From: Actinomycetota bacterium | GTDB lineage: Bacteria > Actinomycetota > CADDZG01 > WHSQ01 | Assembly: GCA_009379915.1 (NCBI GenBank) | Contig: WHSV01000001.1 | Location: 1-64,000 of the forward strand | Length of the DNA: 64,000 bases | Direction of reading: 5' to 3' | Part shown: positions 26,903 through 34,032 of the stretch, piece after piece | How the letters are laid out: every line of letters starts with the position of its first letter | How positions within the stretch are numbered: the first letter of the stretch is position 1 | Made by a program: the position numbers and the translations under genes | Notes under the pieces: generated by a model | The model's database searches: none | What the model was told of the DNA's origin: nothing | Seen by the model: only the letters and a program-made list of their open reading frames with translations

Positions 26903-27648
26903 TCCGACGCTGCTGCCCGCTGCAGCGCGCTCTCAGCCACCCGCTCCGGGTCGGTGGAGAGGACTTCCGCAGGCACATGACCCCCGAGCCAAGCGGATGG
27001 CGTGGCAAACCACGCCCACAGCGCCCAACCGTCCTCGCCGGCCTCACCAAGCACTTTGATGGCTTCCAGGGCTTCTGGTTTTGGCTCAAGTTCTTCATCA
27101 AGCAGAAAGGCAGGCACAAGGGTTTCCCCTTCGTGGGTCACGGTGAACAGACGATGCGCTTTTCGATGCCGAGAGATCCACTGACGAGCATTGTTGGGGG
27201 TAATGCTCCGAGCCTCCGCAATGGTAGCCGTAGAAAGCGCACCTTCCCGTAGCAACGAAGCTCGCAGGGTCGCGAGTCGGCGAGCCTGCTCCACAGTTGC
27301 ATATGGAACAGGGTCCAAGTCCACCAACGAAGGGCCTAGCGCTCGAGCAAGCTCCTCACGTGCCTCCGGAGCTCTTCGCTCCTGGAGCAAGCCAGATTGG
27401 ACGAGCCGGTAGAGCACGTTCCGAACCTGACTTTCAGAGACCTCAGTCTCATCAGCAATACTCCCCATGGCCTGGACCAGCAACAGAGCGAACCGCTGCT
27501 GCTCGACAGGGAGTCCGCCGAGGGCGTCAAGCACCGAGTGCGCCTTCCCCGAGCCAGTGGTGGCGAATACTGTCGAGGTTCGACGCTCGCCCTCTGATCT
27601 CTTTAATTCAACATCCCGCCCAGTTCTTGCGGCAGTCTTTGCGGCCAC
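26899..27648 (-). CDS. Large antitoxin with DUF2384-like C-terminus, partner of the RES toxin
   Basis: 249 residues, about twice the usual 120-150 of RES antitoxins. Residues 195-245 (AIKVLGEAGEDGWALWAWFA, GGHVPAEVLSTDPERV) match the toxin-binding DUF2384/MbcA domain that plugs the RES active site. Before it are two putative helix-turn-helix units: a winged-helix-like one at about 50-95 (IADETEVSESQVRNVLYRLV) and another at about 130-165 (ATIAEARSITPNNARQWISR). Start GTG 27648 with AGGAGG eight bases upstream. It should bind DNA and repress the operon. The additional N-terminal domain is the unusual part. Confidence 0.8.
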   Translation of the reverse strand: MAAKTAARTGRDVELKRSEGERRTSTVFATTGSGKAHSVLDALGGLPVEQQRFALLLVQAMGSIADETEVSESQVRNVLYRLVQSGLLQERRAPEAREELARALGPSLVDLDPVPYATVEQARRLATLRASLLREGALSTATIAEARSITPNNARQWISRHRKAHRLFTVTHEGETLVPAFLLDEELEPKPEALEAIKVLGEAGEDGWALWAWFATPSAWLGGHVPAEVLSTDPERVAESALQRAAASE

Positions 27649-27809
27649 GGCTTTATCCTCCTAAGTCGAGTCCTGTCACGATTGTAGCAATCCAGATAGC
27701 TCGTTACAAGTGCGACACCCCTCCCTCCACCCGAATGCGCCTTGGAAGAGATCCATCCGGAAGGTTGCCGACTTTCACGGGATGCCAACGAAGGGAGGAG
27801 GTAAGAGAG

Positions 27810-27992
27810 ATGGCAAGCAATCACAACGCATTCATGCGGGAGTTCTGGCTTCGGGCAATCAGCCACGACCCCGAGAACGCCGAGCTGCTGCGAGAGATGC
27901 TGAGGGATCACCCGGAGCACGTGGTCAAGAGTGGGGTCGCGATGACGAATCTTTGGGCGAACCTCCAGGAGCAGATGATCAACGTCCGGTAG
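27810..27992 (+). CDS. 60-residue helical protein, function unknown
   Basis: ATG 27810 with an extended GGGAGGAGG eight bases upstream, one of the strongest ribosome sites in the window. The peptide contains FMREFWLRAISHDPENAELL and MLRDHPEHVVKSG and is predicted all-helical without a membrane segment. It is divergent from the RES operon, with 160 bases between, which would hold both promoters. It is followed by a GC-rich partial hairpin (about 27999-28030). No family recognised. Confidence 0.6.
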   Translation: MASNHNAFMREFWLRAISHDPENAELLREMLRDHPEHVVKSGVAMTNLWANLQEQMINVR

Positions 27993-28362
27993 CGACTCAC
28001 GAGGGCCCCCGGCTCCGGTCGGGGCTCCTGCCGGACGCGCGGTGTCGCCTGTCTTCATCGCTCGCCTTCGCCCATCCAATGACGAAGTCCCCGGTGCTCG
28101 ACCGGGGTAGAAGGGAGACTCAACCGCTCATCCCCGGGTGTTACTCACATCTTCATGCCTTCGAAGACAAGATCATGTCGATCACTTTCGACCGCGTGGA
28201 CGCTGAGTTCTGTCGGCTCCCCTTTCACGAGGTCGAATCGTGTACGGCTAGCGCAGCGCACCCAATGTAGGAGCCCTCCCTCTGCTGGTCGCACCCCACT
28301 CAGCAAAAGGGCGTGACGACGACTTTGCCGAGCATGGACATTCGACCTCTACACTTTCGAGG
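27993..28362 (+). other. Intergenic stretch of 370 bases
   Basis: No convincing gene. It contains a 7-bp hairpin CCCCGGT-GCTCG-ACCGGGG at 28089-28107 without a T-run on either strand, and a somewhat AT-richer segment before the amidotransferase gene (28270-28360) likely to carry its promoter. Confidence 0.4.
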
Positions 28363-29052
28363 ATGAAACCGCTCCTGTGCATACGGCAGCAGGCGAACGT
28401 CCCCCTAGGGATCCTCGAGGGCGTGCTGAACGAGGAGAAGGTCGAGTGGCGCTACGCGGACTGCTGGAACGGTGCAGACCTACCCGACCTGAAAGAAGTC
28501 TCGGGCCTGATCGTTCTCGGCGGGACGATGAATGCCGACGAGATGGTCGAGTTCCCGCACCTCGGGCAGGTGAAAGAAGTCATGGGCGAGGCAGTGGCGA
28601 CGGGCAAGCCACTGCTCGGAATCTGTCTCGGCGTTCAACTTCTCTCGCGAGCTCTCGGCGGGGACGTCTACATGGCGCCGGTCAGGGAGACCGGTTTTCT
28701 CGAGGTGGAGGCGGTCGGTAAGGATTCTCTGCTCGATCCCTTTGGACCACGGTCGAGACTCTTCCAGTTCCACGAAGACACTTGCACGCTGCCCGAGGGG
28801 GCCGAGCTCCTGTTCACGAGCGAGGACGTCGTCGTGCAGGCCTTCAAAGCCGGTGAGCGCGCCTACGGCGTCCAGTTCCACTTCGAGATCACTCCAACGG
28901 AGATCACCAATTGGTGCGACGCCACCCCCGATCTCGAGACAACATGGGGAACGTCCAAGCAAGAGCTCCTCCACCAGGCCGACCATTATCTGGAACAGCA
29001 ACAGCAAAGCGGACGAGAGGTTGCAAGGAGGTTCGTCGACCTGCTCGGGTGA
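28363..29052 (+). CDS. Class I glutamine amidotransferase-like protein
   Basis: 229 residues. The nucleophile elbow GICLGVQLLSRALGG carries the catalytic Cys (about 88), and the His-Glu pair is in YGVQFHFEITPTE (about 174 and 176). Stand-alone proteins of this type hydrolyse glutamine or gamma-glutamyl compounds, or act as GMP synthase-like amidotransferases in small-molecule pathways. The N-terminus MKPLLCIRQQANVPLGILEG matches the free-standing group. It is intact and cytoplasmic. It is 98 bases upstream of the ADP-ribosylglycohydrolase gene on the same strand and could share its transcript. The substrate is unknown. Confidence 0.87.
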   Translation: MKPLLCIRQQANVPLGILEGVLNEEKVEWRYADCWNGADLPDLKEVSGLIVLGGTMNADEMVEFPHLGQVKEVMGEAVATGKPLLGICLGVQLLSRALGGDVYMAPVRETGFLEVEAVGKDSLLDPFGPRSRLFQFHEDTCTLPEGAELLFTSEDVVVQAFKAGERAYGVQFHFEITPTEITNWCDATPDLETTWGTSKQELLHQADHYLEQQQQSGREVARRFVDLLG

Positions 29053-29150
29053 GCTACCTCTCGAGGGCATTTCGTTTGCGACGCGCGCGAGGATGATAGT
29101 CAACGAGGGACTCGCACGAACAGCTCTCACTGAATCGGTGGAGGTTCGAC

Positions 29151-30158
29151 TTGAGCAGCCCCAATGACACAACGGCTCTCGAGAACATCGTCGACTCGAC
29201 GCCGCTCGACGACAACCGCGAGGCTCTCCTGGATAGGTTCCGAGGGGCGATGCTGGGATTAGCAGTGGGCAACGCACTGGGCCTGCCCGTCGAGGGGGAG
29301 TCCGCAGCTGCGATTCGGCGTCACTTCCCGGGGGGGATAACCGAGGTCGGCACCGAGGAGCACGATCGTCCCTGGGATGACGATCTCGCTCAGGCTGCGA
29401 TTCTCGCCGAGGTTCTGCTCCAGTCCGAGGAGCTCGATCCAGAGGCGTTCGCCGCCCGGCTTGTGGTGTGGGCTCGCGAGAACGGGCGCGGCATCGGCGG
29501 GCTAACTCGATCCGCCATCGACGAGCTTGCCAAGGGCCGCACCTCGCACGAGGCGGCCCGCGTTGCCTGGGAGAGAAACGCGATGAGCAACGCGGGCAAC
29601 GGCGCCGTCATGCGCTGCCCGCCTGTGGCCCTTCGTCACATACGGTCGGGAGCCGACTTGATCCGGACGGCAAGGACCAGCGCGCTCGTGACCCACTACG
29701 ACGCGCGCTGCGAATGGAGCACGGTCGTAACCGCGGTGGCTCTGGCAACCTGTCTGAGCACCGAACCTGTGGCGGTTGGTGATCTGGCGATCGCCATCGA
29801 GGCCATTCGTGGAGAGGGATGGCCGGCCGACTCCATGGAGCAGGTCGCCGAGGCAATACATCGCGTAGAGGGGGCCACGTTGGATGCGCTGAAGCTGGAT
29901 GACCCGGTGGACATGGGTTACACGCTCAAAGCCATGCAGGTGGTGTTGTGGTGCACGGCACAGGCGGGTGGCTTCGAGCGGATCGTGGTCGGGGTGGTCA
30001 ACGAGGGAGGCGACACCGACACCAACGGTGCCCTCGCCGGGGCCGTCATGGGAGCCCGCTACGGCGCCTCCAGCATCCCGCCTCGCTGGCTCGCCAACGT
30101 CGCCGATACCCAGGGCCTGACCAAGCTTGCGGATCGGCTCTTCGAAGGCCCCCACTAA
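29151..30158 (+). CDS. ADP-ribosylglycohydrolase-family protein
   Basis: 335 residues with the all-helical ARH fold. The opening RFRGAMLGLAVGNALGLPVE, the first metal site WDDDLAQAAILAE and the second metal site NEGGDTDTNGALAGAVMGAR are all present. ARH enzymes remove ADP-ribose from proteins, as DraG does for nitrogenase reductase, or cleave related bonds. The first site reads WDDDL instead of the classic TDDT, as in a known subgroup. Start TTG 29151 has GGAGG six bases upstream. There is no matching ADP-ribosyltransferase in the window apart from the RES toxin 3 kb away, which makes a functional link conceivable but unproven. Confidence 0.88.
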   Translation: MSSPNDTTALENIVDSTPLDDNREALLDRFRGAMLGLAVGNALGLPVEGESAAAIRRHFPGGITEVGTEEHDRPWDDDLAQAAILAEVLLQSEELDPEAFAARLVVWARENGRGIGGLTRSAIDELAKGRTSHEAARVAWERNAMSNAGNGAVMRCPPVALRHIRSGADLIRTARTSALVTHYDARCEWSTVVTAVALATCLSTEPVAVGDLAIAIEAIRGEGWPADSMEQVAEAIHRVEGATLDALKLDDPVDMGYTLKAMQVVLWCTAQAGGFERIVVGVVNEGGDTDTNGALAGAVMGARYGASSIPPRWLANVADTQGLTKLADRLFEGPH

Positions 30159-30225
30159 ACCAGAGCCGCAGCTCCGATGAACGTGATCGATGCGCGGGAG
30201 CCGGCCTGCTCAGCCCACGGCCGAG

Positions 30226-30474
30226 CTAGCGCTTCGCGATCTTGCCCGACTTGTGCTTTGCCCTGTCGTTGTTGTCTCGCATCCAGCGAACGGCCGATTG
30301 CGCGGCCCCCGCGGCCGGAACGACGAGCTTTTCGATTCGCTTTCCGCGCGACCGCTCGACGGCTTTGCCCGACCAACGTTCGACTTCATCCGTGTGATCC
30401 TCGAACCACTTGTAGCCGGCATAGGCGAACGCCCCGATCTTCGGAGCGTTCCTGCGGATCCTCGAGAACTTCAC
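30226..30474 (-). CDS. Small basic protein, function unknown
   Basis: 82 residues starting GTG 30474 with AAGGAG seven bases upstream. It is strongly basic (SRIRRNAPK, VERSRGKRIEKL, RDNNDRAKHKSGKIAKR) with an aromatic patch FAYAGYKWFEDH and an Ala-rich middle. This composition suggests nucleic-acid or membrane-surface binding, but nothing more specific. It converges with the ARH gene and is divergent from the methyltransferase gene. No family recognised. Confidence 0.55.
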   Translation of the reverse strand: MKFSRIRRNAPKIGAFAYAGYKWFEDHTDEVERWSGKAVERSRGKRIEKLVVPAAGAAQSAVRWMRDNNDRAKHKSGKIAKR

Positions 30475-30511
30475 TCACTGCTCCTTGCTTCGACTAGACC
30501 CTTCGATCATA

Positions 30512-30530
30512 GGGCCCTCGATGAGGGCCC
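30512..30530. repeat. 8-bp inverted repeat in a divergent promoter region
   Basis: GGGCCCTC-GAT-GAGGGCCC, a perfect palindrome with a 3-base spacer, lies midway between two divergently read genes. No T-run follows on either side, so an operator or cruciform is more likely than a terminator. Confidence 0.5.
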
Positions 30531-30622
30531 GACACCTGTTGGCTACCCACGACGGGCGGGTTCACCGTACCCGCTCAATGGTGCATCATGAGCGGACCGG
30601 TTGGACGTTCAGGGGGTGACTC

Positions 30623-31435
30623 GTGGGTTCGAGCAAGGATGAGCAACGAACACGAGCCGATTTCTCCCAGAGATACGCGACAGAACGAACGACCGCACTC
30701 GAGGACATCGAGCGACGCGTCATCGGTGCGGCCTGGGCGGCGAACGGATTTACAACCGTTCGGCAGGCCAACCGGCTCGGCGAGATCGTCGAACTTGCAC
30801 CGGGCAAGCACCTGCTCGACATAGGCACCGGACAGGGATGGCCGGGCCTCTACCTTGCGAAGCGGACGGGTTGCCGAGCAACGCTCACCGATATGCCGCT
30901 CGAGGGGCTCGCGGCCGGACTCAGGCGCGGCCAGCGCGAGCGCCTCGACGTCACGGGAGCGGTCGTCGCCTCGGCCAAGGCTCTCCCGTTCGCGCCGGAG
31001 TCCTTTGACGCGATCATCCACACCGATGTGCTCTGTTGAATGCGACCCAAGCTCTCCGTGCTGAGAGCCTGTAGGAGGATTCTCAAGCAAGGGGGCCGGA
31101 TGGCCCTCTCCACGATCGTCGCCGCTCCGGGGCTCTCGAGGTCCGAGCACAGGCGGGCCGTGCGGCTCGGTCCTCGCGCCACGAACTCGACACGTCCCAT
31201 CGACACGCTGGTGGAAGCCGCTCGATTCGACGCAGTCGAGGTCACGGACGTGACGTCGAGTTTCCTCGAGACGGCGCGCGCCTGGCACACGGAGTTCGCC
31301 CAACACGAGAGCGAACTTCGGGACATCATCGGCCCAACCTGGGACGAGCGTCAGAAGGAGCGCGGCGAGATCATTCAGGCAATCGAAAAGGGGCTGCTGC
31401 TGCGTCTCCTCGTCTCAGGTACGGCCCGAATCTGA
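30623..31435 (+). pseudogene. SAM-dependent methyltransferase with in-frame TGA
   Basis: One frame from GTG 30623 (GGGGGTGA just upstream) encodes a class I methyltransferase of about 270 residues: SAM motif I LLDIGTGQGWPGLYL, acidic strand-2 end ATLTDMP, AKALPFAPESFDAIIHTDVLC, then LRACRRILKQGGRMALSTIV and a helical C-terminus. A TGA at 31037-31039 separates the two halves just after VLC. TGC, CGA or TGG by one change would repair it. The next codon is ATG, so a second peptide could start there, but half a Rossmann fold would not work. Selenocysteine is unlikely because nothing catalytic is expected at this place. Confidence 0.75.
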
Positions 31436-31443
31436 ACGACTGG

Positions 31444-32262
31444 TCAGTCCCGCTCGAGGTCTTCGAGATCCTCGTCGCAGGTCGCAAGAATGACGCGGTG
31501 TAGCGACTGCGTTGACTCCCCGGGCGTGACCCCGAGCTCTTCTCGCAAGAGCACTCGCAGATCGTCGTAGACGCGCAGGGCCTCGGCGGCGTTGCCGGCT
31601 GCGGTCATGGCCTCCATGAGCATGCGGTAACCGCTCTCACGGTAAGGGGCCGTTCGGATCAACGAGCGCGCACTCCGCTCGGCCCCCGCAAGCTCGGCCC
31701 CACCGATCTCGAAGCACGCGCGCCCGTAACACTCCAGGGACCTCAGGTAGAGCTCGGTAACCCTTGCCCTGTGGGGATCGATCCAATGAGCGTCGTGATC
31801 CGTGAGGAAACCTCGGCCGGCGATGTGCAGGGTTGTGCGCGCCGGGGTCCATGCGTCCAAGAATCGACCTTGAGCTGCGGCCGCCTCGGCACGATGCAAG
31901 GCTTCCGATGCAGCATCGAGGTCGATCCAGGTCTCGTCGGGAAGCTCGAGTCGGAGGGTCGAACGACCTTCGAGCCTGGCCGGTGAGATCACTCGGCGCA
32001 GCTTCGAAAGTATCGCCGAGAGAGCCGATTCGGGGTCGGATGGTGTCGCATCGCCCCAGAGAGACTCGATGAGCTCGTCCCGTTCGACCGCCTTGCCACG
32101 ATTGACCACGAGATAGGCAAAGGTGAGGCGCCCCTGGCGGCCGGGCATCGCATCCTCAACCCGGTGCCCGTGCAAGGACACCACGAGCCGCCCACACAGG
32201 TAGATGCGATGAGGCTGCGCCAAGGTCCCCCCAAGGTTTGCCCAAACGGGCTCTCCTATCAT
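31444..32262 (-). CDS. SARP-type transcriptional regulator (winged helix plus BTAD)
   Basis: About 272 residues. A short N-terminal OmpR-like DNA-binding domain (RIYLCGRLVVSLHGHRVEDA to ALSAILSKLRRVI) is followed by a bacterial transcriptional activation domain with TPR-like repeats (LYLRSLECYGRACFEIGGAEL, YRESGYRMLMEAMTAAGNAA, LLREELGVTPGESTQSL). SARPs switch on secondary-metabolite or local gene clusters in actinobacteria. The longest frame starts at 32298, but that overlaps the start of the divergent DUF1059 gene, so ATG 32262 or the nearby GTG is more likely. It probably regulates its divergent neighbours and itself. Confidence 0.87.
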   Translation of the reverse strand: MIGEPVWANLGGTLAQPHRIYLCGRLVVSLHGHRVEDAMPGRQGRLTFAYLVVNRGKAVERDELIESLWGDATPSDPESALSAILSKLRRVISPARLEGRSTLRLELPDETWIDLDAASEALHRAEAAAAQGRFLDAWTPARTTLHIAGRGFLTDHDAHWIDPHRARVTELYLRSLECYGRACFEIGGAELAGAERSARSLIRTAPYRESGYRMLMEAMTAAGNAAEALRVYDDLRVLLREELGVTPGESTQSLHRVILATCDEDLEDLERD

Positions 32263-32296
32263 CGCGTTGTCGGCGTCCGGATACAGGAGGGTTGGC

Positions 32297-32455
32297 ATGG
32301 CTTATCTCATCAACTGCGAATGCGGAGCACAGATTCGAGCCGAGAAGGAAGACTCGCTCGTGCTCCAGGTCGAGCAGCACGTCGCAGACACCCATCCCGA
32401 GCTGAAGGGGAAGATGACGCGCGACGACATCATGGCGATGGCCGAGCCGGTCTGA
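32297..32455 (+). CDS. DUF1059 small protein
   Basis: 52 residues from ATG 32297, with CAGGAGGG six bases upstream. The CxC near the N-terminus (LINCECGAQIRAE), the middle LQVEQHVADTHPELKGK and the ending TRDDIMAMAEPV are the DUF1059 signature. The paired Cys hint at metal or redox chemistry; no function is established. It is followed after two bases by the DsrE-family gene, with which it forms a two-gene unit divergent from the SARP regulator. Confidence 0.85.
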   Translation: MAYLINCECGAQIRAEKEDSLVLQVEQHVADTHPELKGKMTRDDIMAMAEPV

Positions 32456-32457
32456 CG

Positions 32458-32817
32458 GTGGCGCATTTCCTGATTCATCTGACCCATGGGCCCGAGCACC
32501 CCACCCAGGCGGCTCTCGGATTTCTGGTTGCCCGCGCCGCGGTGGACGAAGGTCACGACGTGTCGATGTTCTTGGCCGGTGATGCAGTGCAGCTCGTTCG
32601 CGCACCGGTCCTCGACGGCCTCGTCGGCCTGGGAACGGGCGAGTTGCGCGAGAGTTTCGAAGCGGTAGTGGACGGTGGAGGCAGGCTCTACCTCTCGGGC
32701 ATGTCGAGCAAGGCAAGAGGAGTTGGGGAGGCCGAGCTCGAGGGCTCCGCGCAGTTCGCGACTCCGCACGATCTGCTGAAGCTCTCTCTCGAGGCGGACC
32801 GGGTGCTCACCTACTAG
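32458..32817 (+). CDS. DsrE-family protein
   Basis: 119 residues from GTG 32458, two bases after the DUF1059 stop. The fold begins AHFLIHLTHGPEHPTQAALG, with a second strand DVSMFLAGDAVQLV and a conserved GGGRLYLSGMSSKARGV, as in DsrE/TusD-like proteins that carry sulfur or sense redox state. The catalytic Cys of sulfur-transferring DsrE members is absent; a Ser (LSGMSS) is found in that area, so it may not be a sulfurtransferase. Cytoplasmic; intact; cotranscribed with DUF1059. Confidence 0.84.
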   Translation: MAHFLIHLTHGPEHPTQAALGFLVARAAVDEGHDVSMFLAGDAVQLVRAPVLDGLVGLGTGELRESFEAVVDGGGRLYLSGMSSKARGVGEAELEGSAQFATPHDLLKLSLEADRVLTY

Positions 32818-32885
32818 CCGGGGGGGCCATTTCTGTTGTCATCGCCCCGGCACGAAACGTTCTGGCCAAGCGGCGCTCTCGCTCG

Positions 32886-33857
32886 CTACCAGGCGTAGTC
32901 CTCGGGCGCGGTCCTGTGGCCCGGCCAGATCTCGTCGAGCCGGAGCAGCTCCTTGTCACTGAGCACGAGCTCGAGGGCGTCGAGCGACGAGTCGAGTTGC
33001 TCCATGGTGCGCGGCCCGATGATCGGTCCGGTGACGGCCGGCTGGTGCAACAACCACGCCAGTCCAACGATCGCCGGCTCGCGGCCGATCTCCTCGCAGA
33101 ACTCCTCGTAGGCCTCGACCTGTTCGCGCACCTCGTCGAACGAGTCCTTGGCCCGTCCGGTCAACCGGCGCTTGCCCTCACGTTCCTTGCGAAGAACGCC
33201 GCCGAGCAACCCACCGTGGAGCGGACTCCATGGAATGACACCGAGTCCGTAGTCCTCGCATGCCGGCAGGACCTCGAGCTCGATCTCGCGCTTCACGAGG
33301 CTGTATATGGACTGATCGGAAACGAGCCCCATAAAGTTGCGCCGGCGCGCGCACTCCTGCGCCTTTGCGATGTGCCATCCGGCAAAGTTGCTCGACCCGG
33401 TGTAGATGATCTTGCCTTGGGCGCGCAGCACCTCCATGGCCTCGAAGATCTCATCGAAGGGGGTGTTCCGATCGACGTGATGCATCTGGTAGATGTCGAT
33501 GTAGTCGGTCTGAAGCCGCCTGAGAGATGCATCACACGCTCGCCGGATGTTGAGTGCGGACAAGAAAGTTTCGTTCGGCCCCTCTCCCATCGACCCGTAC
33601 AACTTGGTCGCGATGACGGTGCGCTCGCGACGGCCTCCGCCCTTCGCGAAGAAGCGCCCGACGATCTGCTCGGTGACACCTTCGCCCTTCTTCCAGCCGT
33701 AGACGTTGGCCGTGTCGAAGAAGTTGATGCCAACCTCATGAGCGTGGTCCATGATTGCGTGCGAGTCGTCCTCCGTCGTCTGGGGCCCGAAGTTCATCGT
33801 TCCCAGCACGAGGCGCGAGACCTTGAGACCGCTGCGACCCAACTGTGTGTACTCCAC
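32886..33857 (-). CDS. Aldo/keto reductase
   Basis: 323 residues, the standard NADPH-dependent TIM-barrel enzyme that reduces aldehydes and ketones. The catalytic tetrad is visible: Asp and Tyr in FFDTANVYG, Lys in VIATKLYG and His in IYQMHHVDR. The cofactor part includes VIPWSPLHGGLLGG and the C-terminal GPRTMEQLDSSLDAL. The start MEYTQLGRSGLKVSRLVLGT is the family norm. It is close in type to the YajO/Gcy-like AKR group with the long loop before VTEQIVGRFF. It stands alone between the DsrE and PhoD genes; the natural substrate is unknown. Confidence 0.93.
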   Translation of the reverse strand: MEYTQLGRSGLKVSRLVLGTMNFGPQTTEDDSHAIMDHAHEVGINFFDTANVYGWKKGEGVTEQIVGRFFAKGGGRRERTVIATKLYGSMGEGPNETFLSALNIRRACDASLRRLQTDYIDIYQMHHVDRNTPFDEIFEAMEVLRAQGKIIYTGSSNFAGWHIAKAQECARRRNFMGLVSDQSIYSLVKREIELEVLPACEDYGLGVIPWSPLHGGLLGGVLRKEREGKRRLTGRAKDSFDEVREQVEAYEEFCEEIGREPAIVGLAWLLHQPAVTGPIIGPRTMEQLDSSLDALELVLSDKELLRLDEIWPGHRTAPEDYAW

Positions 33858-34032
33858 GACGGCTCCTCCTCAGACTGGTTTGGTGAATCAGATCCGCCCC
33901 CATGTTCCGGCATACCCGCGGATAAGCGTCAAGAACCCATGACTCGTCTTGCCGCTGTCTGGGTAAGAGGCCGATAGGCTCGGTTGCCGAGCGACGATCG
34001 ACACTCTTGGGGGGAACATCGAACTGCCGCTG

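Noticed and set aside
28089-28107. Hairpin CCCCGGT/ACCGGGG as a terminator
   Set aside because: No T-run on either strand and about 100 bases from the nearest stop.
31037-31039. Selenocysteine at the in-frame TGA of the methyltransferase
   Set aside because: No SECIS-like hairpin seen right after the codon and no catalytic role for this residue in the family.
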